This document shows positions 43,419 through 52,061 of a stretch of 64,000 nt of DNA, piece after piece. A program made the translations under genes and the position numbers. Source of the DNA: Pseudomonas viridiflava (GTDB lineage Bacteria; Pseudomonadota; Gammaproteobacteria; Pseudomonadales; Pseudomonadaceae); assembly GCF_900602065.1 (NCBI RefSeq), contig NZ_UWFN01000285.1, forward strand, positions 620,001-684,000, read 5' to 3'. How positions within the stretch are numbered: position 1 is the stretch's first letter; each line of letters begins with the position of its first letter. The notes beneath the pieces were generated by a model. The model saw only the letters and a list, made by a program, of their open reading frames with translations, did not search any database and had not been told where the DNA came from.

Positions 43419-44576
43419 TTATTCTGCGGGCCTCTCAGGGATATTGTGGCAATCGTCCCAAATCAACTCGCTTTGTGCGGTGTTTGCCAGCAACAACGGC
43501 ACTGCCGATTGCACTCTGGCACTGGCGTCGTGAAACACCACCGTCCCGCGTCGCCAGAGCAACATCAGGGTCACCACACGATCAGTAATCTGCTCCGACG
43601 TCAGACGGCCATTGCTGTCCTGAGCATCGATATTCCACAGTGAAACCCGCAGGTTCTGATCGCGGAAGAACTGCCCGCTGTCGGCACGTCGATGGCCATA
43701 GGGTGGACGAAACAGCGGGATGAAATTGTCGGGTAACAACTGCTGAGTCAGGGCCTCACTGCGCAGCACGGAGCTTTGCCATTCCAGCCACTGGCTATGG
43801 GAGCGATACTCCCACCCCTGAATGCCCACGCACTGCAGACGGTACAACGACTGCAAGGCAGTGCCGGTAGTGGCGGCCAGACGATCCTGCAGGTTTTTGC
43901 CCAACACAAAGAACGTCGCGTTCATCTTTTGCTGGCGCATGAAATTGGCCAGCCAGTCGGTGCCGCCGTCAGCGCCCGTGGGGCCGCTTTCGAAATTGAG
44001 CTGGAAAGTGCGATCCGGCATTTCATCGCCGCTCAGCTCGTCAGAGTTATAAAGGGCGATTTCACTGCTGGTTTGCGGGAAGAGGGCTGCGAGGTACATC
44101 AGTTCATTGAGATAGCGTTCATTAAAGGTCGCGCTCGGCGCAGCCCAATTGGCGTAGAACGAATCACTGGCGATGGTGAACTCGCCCGCGCGCTGACGCA
44201 GTTGATCCATGTCTTCGACCAGCACGCAGAACGATGCATCCTGAGGGCAGCTCTGTTGCGCATTCTGGTAGCCCTCCAGCAAGCGGTTCCAGAGGCGCTG
44301 CCGCAGCAGGTTCAGCGACGGCACATTGATGTATCTGAGCCCCAGGCGGCGCTTGAGGGTCTCCTCATCCATCTGCTCGCTGAGCCAGAGTTCATGGGCA
44401 AAACCGAGGATCTGCGCGCGTGAAGCCACATCGAACAGGTCGGGAGATTCCAGCCGTTCAGGCCAGAGGCTACGGTCAATAGTCGCCACCGGCGGCAACG
44501 CCGCATTGGCCTGCACCCAGAACAGACACGCGCAAACTGCTAGAAACTTACGCAACACCACTCGCTCCCTGAACAT
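43419..44576 (-). CDS. Exported polysaccharide-deacetylase-like protein with degenerate active site
   Basis: A 385-residue protein with a signal peptide (LRKFLAVCACLFWVQANA) and a C-terminal NodB-like domain (about residues 190-370). Motif 1, normally TFDDGP, reads NFESGPTG, so both Asp residues are lost. Motif 2 keeps one His (SHSQWLEW). Motif 3 (FRPPYGHR), motif 4 (WNIDAQDS) and the His of motif 5 (VVFHDAS) remain. It is probably inactive or uses different chemistry. An AGGGAG site fits a GTG start at 44558 better than the ATG at 44576. Confidence 0.82.
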   Translation of the reverse strand: MFRERVVLRKFLAVCACLFWVQANAALPPVATIDRSLWPERLESPDLFDVASRAQILGFAHELWLSEQMDEETLKRRLGLRYINVPSLNLLRQRLWNRLLEGYQNAQQSCPQDASFCVLVEDMDQLRQRAGEFTIASDSFYANWAAPSATFNERYLNELMYLAALFPQTSSEIALYNSDELSGDEMPDRTFQLNFESGPTGADGGTDWLANFMRQQKMNATFFVLGKNLQDRLAATTGTALQSLYRLQCVGIQGWEYRSHSQWLEWQSSVLRSEALTQQLLPDNFIPLFRPPYGHRRADSGQFFRDQNLRVSLWNIDAQDSNGRLTSEQITDRVVTLMLLWRRGTVVFHDASARVQSAVPLLLANTAQSELIWDDCHNIPERPAE

Positions 44577-44641
44577 GAACCCGGATTAGCGCCGCACTAT
44601 AGCTGATATTGGGAGGCTGATTTGGCAGGAGCTGGCTAGAA

Positions 44642-44735
44642 CCTGTGGGAGCGAATTCATTCGGGAAGGCATTGTTTCAGTCGATACGAAGGCTGGGAGG
44701 TATCGGTCCTTCGCGAATGAATTCGCTCCCACAGG
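44642..44735. repeat. BIME, GTGGGAGCGAATTCATTCGS family
   Basis: Facing copies from 44642 to 44735 between the deacetylase-like gene and yaaA. Confidence 0.9.
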
Positions 44736-44825
44736 GAACTGAGCCAGCAGGCCCTATCGCCACCATAGCTGGAGTCAGACTCCAACAATCCCTAGAATCC
44801 CCCGACGATTAAAGGAGACGACCCT

Positions 44826-45605
44826 ATGCTGATGGTGATTTCCCCGGCAAAAACACTCGATTTCGATACCCCGCCGACAACCGAGCGCTTCACCCAGCCA
44901 CAGTATCTGGACCATTCCCAGGAGCTGATCCAGATACTGCGTGAGTTGACGCCTGCGCAGATCGGCGAGCTGATGCACCTCTCGGACAAACTCTCGGGCC
45001 TCAATGCCGCCCGCTTCGGCAGCTGGACACCTGCATTTACTCCCGAGAACGCCAAGCAGGCCTTGCTGGCGTTTAAAGGCGACGTTTATACCGGTCTGCA
45101 AGCGGAAACCCTCAGCGACGCCGAACTCAGCTATGCCCAGGACCATCTGCGTATGCTGTCCGGGCTTTACGGCTTGCTGCGCCCGCTGGATTTGATGCAG
45201 CCCTATCGGCTGGAAATGGGCACCAAACTGGCGAACGGCCGAGGCAAGGATCTGTATGCGTTCTGGGGCACGCGTATCAGCGAATGGCTGAACGAGGCGC
45301 TTGCCGAGCAAGGCGACGACTTGCTACTGAATCTGGCATCCAACGAGTATTTTTCAGCGGTTAAACGCTCGGCGCTGAACGCACGCATCATCGATACCGA
45401 GTTCAAGGACCTGAAAAACGGCCAATACAAGATCATCAGCTTCTACGCCAAGAAGGCTCGCGGCATGATGAGCCGCTTTGTGATATCGGAAAAAATCAAC
45501 ACGCCGGATGCACTTAAACAGTTCGATGTGGGTGGCTACTGCTACAGCAGCGAGCAGTCCACTGCGAACAAATTAGTGTTCCTGCGCGACACTCCCGACG
45601 CGTAA
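44826..45605 (+). CDS. yaaA: Peroxide stress protein YaaA
   Basis: A 259-residue member of the YaaA/UPF0246 family. It starts MLMVISPAKTLDFDTPPTTE and has the conserved blocks GDVYTGLQAETLS, LSGLYGLLRPLDLMQPYRLE and KNGQYKIISFYAKKARGMM. In E. coli YaaA limits free iron and DNA damage during peroxide stress. A GGAGACG ribosome site precedes the ATG. The gene is monocistronic, with a terminator-like hairpin after it. Confidence 0.95.
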   Translation: MLMVISPAKTLDFDTPPTTERFTQPQYLDHSQELIQILRELTPAQIGELMHLSDKLSGLNAARFGSWTPAFTPENAKQALLAFKGDVYTGLQAETLSDAELSYAQDHLRMLSGLYGLLRPLDLMQPYRLEMGTKLANGRGKDLYAFWGTRISEWLNEALAEQGDDLLLNLASNEYFSAVKRSALNARIIDTEFKDLKNGQYKIISFYAKKARGMMSRFVISEKINTPDALKQFDVGGYCYSSEQSTANKLVFLRDTPDA

Positions 45606-45617
45606 ATCTGCCCTCTG

Positions 45618-45645
45618 AGGCGCGAATCCCCTTCCGATCGCGCCT
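45618..45645 (+). terminator. Hairpin at the end of yaaA
   Basis: AGGCGCGA/TCGCGCCT with a 12-base loop, then a pyrimidine-rich tail (TCTCCCCCTCT). A moderate intrinsic terminator. Confidence 0.6.
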
Positions 45646-45681
45646 TCTCCCCCTCTGGAACCATCGTGCAAATTGCGATTT

Positions 45682-45726
45682 GCCAACTTACTGTCGTCAG
45701 TTTTCCGACGCATTTTTTTAGTTGGC
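45682..45726. promoter_or_regulatory. Inverted repeat upstream of the algD promoter
   Basis: GCCAACT (45682-45688) and AGTTGGC (45720-45726) enclose an inner GTCG/CGAC pair, and GCCAACTAA recurs near 45819. The elements flank an AT-rich tract 190-235 bp before the AlgU promoter, where algD regulators bind in P. aeruginosa. The bound protein is not known. Confidence 0.45.
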
Positions 45727-45914
45727 GATTTTCTCAAAAAATTAACAAACTTTTTGTGTACTAGCCTTTGGCTTTTCCGCAGTAGTAGCACACTCACACC
45801 CACTTATCTGGAGCGCTTGCCAACTAAGGGCTGCGGCGAAGGTGACATCACTTTGCAACTACGCAATTTTGACGCCCAAAAAAAGAAATTCTCAAAAAGA
45901 GGACGAGTGGCCAG

Positions 45915-45942
45915 GAACTTATCCCGAAACCAGACGCTCCTA
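45915..45942 (+). promoter_or_regulatory. AlgU (sigma-22/RpoE-type) promoter of the alginate operon
   Basis: GAACTT-N17-TCCTA has the AlgU -35 and -10 elements with the spacing of the P. aeruginosa algD promoter. Transcription should begin near 45950, giving a leader of about 470 nt before algD, longer than that of P. aeruginosa. The leader contains GGA motifs (for example 46184-46189 and the ribosome site) that could bind RsmA-type proteins. Confidence 0.85.
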
Positions 45943-46418
45943 CATCCCGTAACAATTCTCGTCATCCTTGTGAGAGATCACTTACAAGCGACGTAGAAGA
46001 TCCGGAAGTTGCCGTTTAATACACTGACCTCAGGTTCAGCGGCGGTAGAGACTCAGGAGATTGAATCACCGTTATACGCCTTAGTCGTTTGGCAAAGCAC
46101 TGTTCAAGTGCATAGCGCAATAATGAGGCATGACAGCCAAGGCTCTGGTCCGGGCCTGTCAGCCGAAAGCTTGCGATAGCACCAAAGGAGTGGTTTACCA
46201 CATCCCAGAGCAAGGCCCTGAGGCTGTTACAGCCAGGTTACTTGCCGTTCAAGACTCAGCAGTATTTGAGATTGCCTTAGTTACTTCTGGCACTCACCTT
46301 TTTAAATATGCCTGCACTTGTTATGCGACTTCTTCAAGTCACACTTTCGAGTGCGCGATAACTGCTGGCCAAAATTAATATCCAGCCAACTTATGGCGTG
46401 TAAATCGAGGAGAGTACG

Positions 46419-47735
46419 ATGCGTATCAGCATCTTTGGTTTGGGTTATGTCGGTGCAGTCTGTGCCGGTTGCCTTTCAGCGCGGGGTCATGACGTTGTTG
46501 GTGTGGATATCTCTGCTGCCAAGATTGACCTTATCAATAACGGCAAATCGCCAATCGTAGAACCTGGCCTGGGCGAGCTCCTGGACAAGGGTATTCGCAC
46601 TGGCAAACTGCGTGGCACCACGGATTTTTCCGAAGCCATCCGCGCCACTGACGTGTCGATGATTTGCGTCGGTACACCGAGCAAGAAAAACGGCGACCTG
46701 GAACTCGATTTCATCGAATCCGTCTGCCGCGAGATCGGTTTTGTACTGCGCGAGAAAGACACTCGCCACACCATCGTTGTGCGCAGCACGGTTCTGCCGG
46801 GCACTGTTGCCAACGTCGTGATCCCGATCCTTGAAGACTGCTCCGGCAAGAAAGCCGGCGTTGACTTCGGCGTTGCAGTGAACCCTGAGTTCCTGCGCGA
46901 AAGCACCGCGATCAAAGACTACGATCACCCGCCAATGACTGTTATCGGCGAGTTCGATAAAGCGTCCGGCGACGTGCTGCAAGCCCTGTACGAAGAACTC
47001 GACGCACCGGTTATCCGCAAGGACATCGCCGTTGCCGAGATGATCAAGTACACCTGCAACGTGTGGCACGCCACCAAGGTCACTTTCGCCAACGAAATCG
47101 GCAACATCGCCAAAGCATGCGGCGTTGATGGTCGTGAAGTGATGGAAGTGGTTTGCCAGGACAAACAACTGAACCTGTCCCAGTACTACATGCGTCCAGG
47201 CTTCGCTTTCGGCGGCTCCTGCCTGCCAAAAGACGTCCGCGCCCTGACCTACCGTGCTGGCAGCCTGGACGTTGAAGCACCTCTGCTCAACTCGCTGATG
47301 CGCAGCAACGTTTCCCAGGTACAGAACGCTTTCGACATCGTGGCCTCCCACGACACTCGCAAAGTCGCGCTGATGGGGCTGAGCTTCAAGGCCGGTACTG
47401 ACGACCTGCGTGAAAGCCCGCTGGTAGAGCTGGCTGAAATGCTGATCGGTAAAGGCTTCGAACTGAGCATCTTCGACAGCAACGTCGAATACGCCCGCGT
47501 TCATGGCGCCAACAAGGACTACATCGAGTCCAAGATCCCTCACGTTTCATCCCTGCTCAACTCGGACTTCGATGCAGTCATCGAAAACGCCGACGTGATC
47601 ATCCTGGGCAACCGTGATGAACGCTTCCGTGCGCTGGCCGACAAGGCTCCAGCGGGCAAGCAGATTGTGGATCTGGTCGGCTTCATGACCACCACTACTG
47701 CCCAGAACGATAGCGCTGAAGGTATCTGCTGGTAA
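46419..47735 (+). CDS. algD: GDP-mannose 6-dehydrogenase AlgD
   Basis: Commits GDP-mannose to alginate by oxidising it twice with NAD to GDP-mannuronate. The 438-residue protein has the N-terminal Rossmann motif GLGYVGAVCAG (residues 7-17), the catalytic Cys in GGSCLPKDVRALT and a C-terminal UDP-binding-type domain (GLSFKAGTDDLRESPLVEL). A GAGGAGAG ribosome site precedes the ATG. It is the first gene of the 12-gene operon, driven by the AlgU promoter at 45915. Confidence 0.98.
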   Translation: MRISIFGLGYVGAVCAGCLSARGHDVVGVDISAAKIDLINNGKSPIVEPGLGELLDKGIRTGKLRGTTDFSEAIRATDVSMICVGTPSKKNGDLELDFIESVCREIGFVLREKDTRHTIVVRSTVLPGTVANVVIPILEDCSGKKAGVDFGVAVNPEFLRESTAIKDYDHPPMTVIGEFDKASGDVLQALYEELDAPVIRKDIAVAEMIKYTCNVWHATKVTFANEIGNIAKACGVDGREVMEVVCQDKQLNLSQYYMRPGFAFGGSCLPKDVRALTYRAGSLDVEAPLLNSLMRSNVSQVQNAFDIVASHDTRKVALMGLSFKAGTDDLRESPLVELAEMLIGKGFELSIFDSNVEYARVHGANKDYIESKIPHVSSLLNSDFDAVIENADVIILGNRDERFRALADKAPAGKQIVDLVGFMTTTTAQNDSAEGICW

Positions 47736-47768
47736 CGGCTGTCAGAGCGCCCTTCGGGGCAGGTCAAC

Positions 47769-47849
47769 CGTAGGAGCCAACTTGCTGGCGAGACAACTGA
47801 CGGGGTTACACAACCGTCAGTCCTCTCCCCGACAAGCTGGCTCCTACCG
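47769..47849. repeat. REP-like inverted repeat inside the alginate operon (algD-alg8)
   Basis: CGTAGGAGCCAACTTGCTGG pairs with its diverged complement ending at 47849; an inner ACTGACGG/CCGTCAGT stem extends it. It is the largest hairpin of the 210-base algD-alg8 gap. Confidence 0.85.
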
Positions 47850-47945
47850 CGGACGGGCTACGAAAAACAGGGCGCTTGTTACACGCCTGCCTAAACCAAG
47901 TCGGGCCACCCCAAAGGCTCACCCGATACCGAGACGGATGCAGAT

Positions 47946-49427
47946 ATGCACAGGCTAAAACATGGCCTTCTACAGGCCGCAGGTTGGTTGTTCTACCTGA
48001 GTTTATTAGGGGCACTCGCCACCGCGCTGCCTACCAGTATCTTTGACTCACAGTCGAAGAACTTTATTTTCCTGATTGGCGCCGTCGGCATCTGGCGCTA
48101 TTCGATGGGCGCTACGCACTTTGTGCGCGGCATGATCTTTCTCTACATCGTCTACCCGCACTTGCGTCGCAAAGTGCGCAAGCTGGGCAAATCGGCGGAC
48201 CCGTCTCACGTGTTCCTGATGGTCACCAGCTTTCGTATCGATGCACTGACCACCGCTCAGGTGTACAGCTCGGTGATTCGCGAAGCCATTGAATGTGGTT
48301 TCCCGACAACCGTGGTCTGCTCCCTGGTGGAAATGTCCGACGAGCTGCTGGTCAAGGCGATGTGGGAAAAGGCCAACCCGCCAGAGCACGTCAAACTGGA
48401 CTTCGTACGGATTGCCGGTACCGGTAAACGTGACGGTCTGGCGTTCGGCTTCCGGGCTATTTCCCGGCACATGCCCGATGACCGCGCAGTGGTTGCCGTG
48501 ATCGACGGCGACACCGTGCTGTCTGAAGGTGTCGTGCGCAAGACCGTTCCGTGGTTTCAGCTGTTCGGCAATGTCGGCGGCCTGACCACCAACGAATTCT
48601 GCGAAGTCCGCGGCGGTTACATCATGAGCGAGTGGCACAAACTGCGCTTTGCTCAGCGTCACATCAACATGTGCTCGATGGCGCTGTCCAAGCGCGTACT
48701 GACCATGACCGGTCGTATGTCGGTGTTTCGCGCGACCGTCGTGACCGACCCGGAATTCATCGCCGACGTTGAAAGCGACTCCCTGCACCACTGGCGCCTG
48801 GGTACGTTCAAGTTCCTCACAGGTGATGACAAGTCCAGCTGGTTCAGCCTGATGCGCCTTGGCTACGACACGTTCTACGTGCCGGACGCAGCGATCAACA
48901 CCGTTGAGCACCCGCCTGAGAAAAGCTTCCTCAAGGCCAGCCGCAAACTGATGTATCGCTGGTACGGCAACAACCTGCGTCAGAACTCGCGTGCACTGGG
49001 TCTGGGCGTTCGTCGCCTCGGCATCTTTACCAGCATCGTGCTGTTCGACCAGCGCGTGTCGATGTGGACCTCCATTCTGGGTCTTACCGTCGCGATCATC
49101 GCCAGCTTCAAATACGGCGGCATGTTCATCCTCATGTACTTGCTGTGGATCGGCATCACGCGCCTGATCCTGACCCTTCTGCTGTCCTGCTCGGGACACA
49201 AGATCGGCCCGGCCTACCCCGTGATTCTTTATTACAACCAGATCGTCGGCGCACTGATGAAAATTTACGTTTTCTTCCGCCTGGACCGCCAGTCCTGGAC
49301 GCGCCAAGACACCAAACTCAGCCGTGACATGGCCAGTTTCCAGGGTTGGTTCAACACCTGGTCATCCCGAACCATGACTTTCTCGGCTGGCACCATCTTC
49401 GTCGCAGTGCTGTTGACGATGGTTTAA
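47946..49427 (+). CDS. alg8: Alginate polymerase glycosyltransferase Alg8
   Basis: The catalytic membrane subunit that polymerises GDP-mannuronate. The 493-residue protein has N-terminal helices (LFYLSLLGALATALP), a cytoplasmic GT2 domain with VIDGDTVLSEG (about residue 184) and the acid pair in FIADVESDSLHHW, and C-terminal membrane helices (VAIIASFKYGGMFILMYLLW). Activity needs c-di-GMP bound to Alg44. It is separated from algD by 210 bases holding a hairpin and followed closely by alg44. Confidence 0.97.
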   Translation: MHRLKHGLLQAAGWLFYLSLLGALATALPTSIFDSQSKNFIFLIGAVGIWRYSMGATHFVRGMIFLYIVYPHLRRKVRKLGKSADPSHVFLMVTSFRIDALTTAQVYSSVIREAIECGFPTTVVCSLVEMSDELLVKAMWEKANPPEHVKLDFVRIAGTGKRDGLAFGFRAISRHMPDDRAVVAVIDGDTVLSEGVVRKTVPWFQLFGNVGGLTTNEFCEVRGGYIMSEWHKLRFAQRHINMCSMALSKRVLTMTGRMSVFRATVVTDPEFIADVESDSLHHWRLGTFKFLTGDDKSSWFSLMRLGYDTFYVPDAAINTVEHPPEKSFLKASRKLMYRWYGNNLRQNSRALGLGVRRLGIFTSIVLFDQRVSMWTSILGLTVAIIASFKYGGMFILMYLLWIGITRLILTLLLSCSGHKIGPAYPVILYYNQIVGALMKIYVFFRLDRQSWTRQDTKLSRDMASFQGWFNTWSSRTMTFSAGTIFVAVLLTMV

Positions 49428-49468
49428 ACCGGGCCAACGGATTAATCGCTTAAGTAGGAAAAATAGCC

Positions 49469-50641
49469 ATGAATACAGCCGTGAATGCAAACGTCGTACA
49501 TGAATCCGAAGCCCAGCGCCAACACGCCCGGGTCAAAATCCCGGCCAAGCTGCGCTTGCTCAATGGCGCGCCAAACGCGCCTCTGGTACGCATCGAGGAC
49601 TTGTCGGCTGGCGGCCTGAGCTTCATCGCCCCGGCCCAACAAAAGCCGACAATCGGCGAAGTTATCAAGGGTCGCCTGCAGTTCCTGATCGACAACCTTG
49701 GCCTGGCCATGGACGTCGAAATGCAGGTTCGCTCCATTGATGCTTCCACCGGTCGTGTGGGCTGCCAGTTCCAGAATTTGGAAGTACAGGACATCGCCAC
49801 CCTGCGTCACCTGATCACCTCTCACCTGAGCGGCGACATCGTGAGCATGGGTGAAGTGCTGGCGACTCTGCAGCGCGACAACTTCACCAAAGCACGCAAG
49901 GTCAAAGGCAGCGGCGACGGCATGAGCGGCCTGGGTCGCCTGCGCGCAGTCACCTTCAGCCTGGGCATCTTCATCGTCGGTCTGGCGGCATTCGGTTTCA
50001 TCTTCAAGACCGTTTACAGCCTGTACTTCGTCAGCCACTCCTCGGCCGGTCTGGTGACCTTGCCTGCCATGGACGTGACCATGCCGCGCGAAGGTACTGT
50101 GCAGAGCCTGGTAGCCGTCAACGCTCCTGTTGCCAAAGGCGCGCCAATGGCTTCGTTCAACACCAGCATGCTGGAAATGCTCAAAGGCAGCCTGAACGGC
50201 GACGACCTGCAGCCTGCGAAAATCGAAGAGCTGTATGGCAAGCAAATGGCCGGTACTTTGACCAGCCCATGTGACTGCGTTATCGCCAAGCAACTGGTTG
50301 CCGATGGTCAGTTCGCTGCCAAAGGCCAGGTGATCTTCCAACTGGTGCCGCGTAACACCGCAGCCAATATCGAAGCCCGCTTTACCTATCGCCAGTTCAA
50401 CGACGTCAAACCAGGCACCCGCGTGAACTTCCAGGTGGCCGGTGAAGACAACGTGCGCAGCGGCAAAATCATCAGCAGCGCCAACCTGAGCGAAACCGAT
50501 CTGGCCACTGATATCCGCGTACAGATCAAGCCTGATGAAGTGCTGGACACTTCCCTGGCTGGCCGTCCGGTAGAAGTCACCAGCGATCGTGGTCCCTCGA
50601 TGAACTGGCTGATCGACAAAGCCATGGCCGCGGGTCTCTAA
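49469..50641 (+). CDS. alg44: c-di-GMP-binding alginate co-polymerase Alg44
   Basis: A 390-residue inner-membrane protein. Its N-terminal PilZ domain has the c-di-GMP ligands R17 and R21 (RQHAR) and D44-x-S46 (IEDLSAGG), the same numbering as in P. aeruginosa. One membrane helix (GIFIVGLAAFGFIFKTVYSL, about residue 170) leads to a periplasmic HlyD-like region (APVAKGAPM...SPCDCVIAKQL). It switches on Alg8 and links to the periplasmic scaffold. Confidence 0.97.
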   Translation: MNTAVNANVVHESEAQRQHARVKIPAKLRLLNGAPNAPLVRIEDLSAGGLSFIAPAQQKPTIGEVIKGRLQFLIDNLGLAMDVEMQVRSIDASTGRVGCQFQNLEVQDIATLRHLITSHLSGDIVSMGEVLATLQRDNFTKARKVKGSGDGMSGLGRLRAVTFSLGIFIVGLAAFGFIFKTVYSLYFVSHSSAGLVTLPAMDVTMPREGTVQSLVAVNAPVAKGAPMASFNTSMLEMLKGSLNGDDLQPAKIEELYGKQMAGTLTSPCDCVIAKQLVADGQFAAKGQVIFQLVPRNTAANIEARFTYRQFNDVKPGTRVNFQVAGEDNVRSGKIISSANLSETDLATDIRVQIKPDEVLDTSLAGRPVEVTSDRGPSMNWLIDKAMAAGL

Positions 50642-50642
50642 C

Positions 50643-52061
50643 ATGCGTAGCCCATTACAAAGATTGTCGAGCCCTACACTGTTGAGCCTGGCCGTTGCCA
50701 TCGCCTTGACCGGCTGTGCCGGCCTGCCCGATCAACGCCTGGCCAATGAAGCCCTGAAAAACGGCGACACCGCACTGGCAGAGCAGAACTATCGGCAACT
50801 GGCGGACCTGGGCTACAGCGATGCACAGGTTGGCCTGGCTGACATTGCTGTGCAGAGCGGTGATCCGCAGCGCATCAAGGAAGCAGAAGCCACTTACCGT
50901 GCCGCAGCTGAAACCTCGCCACGTGCCCAGGCGCGTCTGGGGCGCCTGCTGGCCTCCAAGCCTGGCGCGACCGAAGCTGAGCACCATGAAGCCGAAGACC
51001 TGCTGAAAAAGGCCTTCGCCAGTGGCGATACCAGCTCGCTGACGCCGTTGGCCATGCTCTACCTGCAATTCCCGCACAGTTTCCCGAACGTGAATGCCCA
51101 GCAGAAGATCAGCGAGTGGCGTGCACAGGGTTACCCGGAAGCCGGTCTGGCCCAAGTGCTGCTTTATCGCACTCAAGGCACTTACGACCAGCACCTGGAT
51201 GACGTCGAGAAAATCTGCAAAGACGCACTGAGCAAAGTCGACATCTGCTACGTCGAGCTGGTCACGGTCTATCAGAAACGCGACCAGAACGACCAACGCA
51301 CTGCGGTGGTCGAGCAACTGAAAAGTGCTTACTCCGTGGGCCGTGTCGGCGCCCAGCGTGTCGACAGCGTGGCCCGTGTTCTGGGTGACGCGTCAATCGG
51401 CACCCCGGATGAAAAAACCGCCCAGCAATTGCTGGAGCAGGTTGCACCGGGTTACCCCGCTTCGTGGGTGACACTCGCCAAACTGCTTTACGACTTCCCC
51501 GAACTGGGCGACGTCGACAAGATGATGGAATACCTGGACAACGGCCGTGCAGCGGATCAACCCCGCGCCGAACTGTTGCTGGGTCGCCTGTACTACGAAG
51601 GCAAATGGGTACCGGCTGATTCACTCAAAGCCGAAGCGCACATGAAGAAAGCCGCCAGCGGCGGTGAGCTCTCTGCGCACTACTACCTGGGCCAGATCTA
51701 CCGCCGTGGCTACCTGGGCAAGGTCGAATCGCAAAAAGCACTGGATGAATTGCTGATCGCTGCACGCGGCGGCCAGAACAGCGCTGACTTTGCCATTGCC
51801 CAACTGTTCTCCCAAGGCCGGGGCACCCTGCCTAATCCGGTCAACGCCTGGGTATTCAGCCAACTGGCGCTGCAAGCTCCGGAGCCGACGCCGGCTGCCA
51901 CTGAGCTCGCGCAGGAAATCAGCACCGCATTGCCACCTGAAAAACTCGCCACCGCCCAACGGCTGTTGCAGCAAGAGAAAAACGTCCGGGGTATCACCAG
52001 CCAGAACGCGCTGGCCATGCAAGCCCTGAAAGAAGAAGACGGCGAGGACGCACCACTATGA
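50643..52061 (+). CDS. algK: Alginate export lipoprotein AlgK
   Basis: A 472-residue outer-membrane lipoprotein scaffold. The lipobox LTGC ends at Cys25. The mature protein consists of Sel1/TPR-like repeats (for example YRQLADLGYSDAQVGLADIA, LLGRLYYEGKWVPADSLKAE and YYLGQIYRRGYLGKVESQKA). It localises AlgE and binds AlgX. It starts just after the alg44 stop and its end overlaps algE by four bases (ATGA). Confidence 0.97.
   Translation: MRSPLQRLSSPTLLSLAVAIALTGCAGLPDQRLANEALKNGDTALAEQNYRQLADLGYSDAQVGLADIAVQSGDPQRIKEAEATYRAAAETSPRAQARLGRLLASKPGATEAEHHEAEDLLKKAFASGDTSSLTPLAMLYLQFPHSFPNVNAQQKISEWRAQGYPEAGLAQVLLYRTQGTYDQHLDDVEKICKDALSKVDICYVELVTVYQKRDQNDQRTAVVEQLKSAYSVGRVGAQRVDSVARVLGDASIGTPDEKTAQQLLEQVAPGYPASWVTLAKLLYDFPELGDVDKMMEYLDNGRAADQPRAELLLGRLYYEGKWVPADSLKAEAHMKKAASGGELSAHYYLGQIYRRGYLGKVESQKALDELLIAARGGQNSADFAIAQLFSQGRGTLPNPVNAWVFSQLALQAPEPTPAATELAQEISTALPPEKLATAQRLLQQEKNVRGITSQNALAMQALKEEDGEDAPL

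Noticed and set aside
46130..46378. An 82-codon frame in the algD leader
   Set aside because: No proper ribosome site, no hydrophobic or family pattern and cysteine-rich random composition; more likely untranslated leader.
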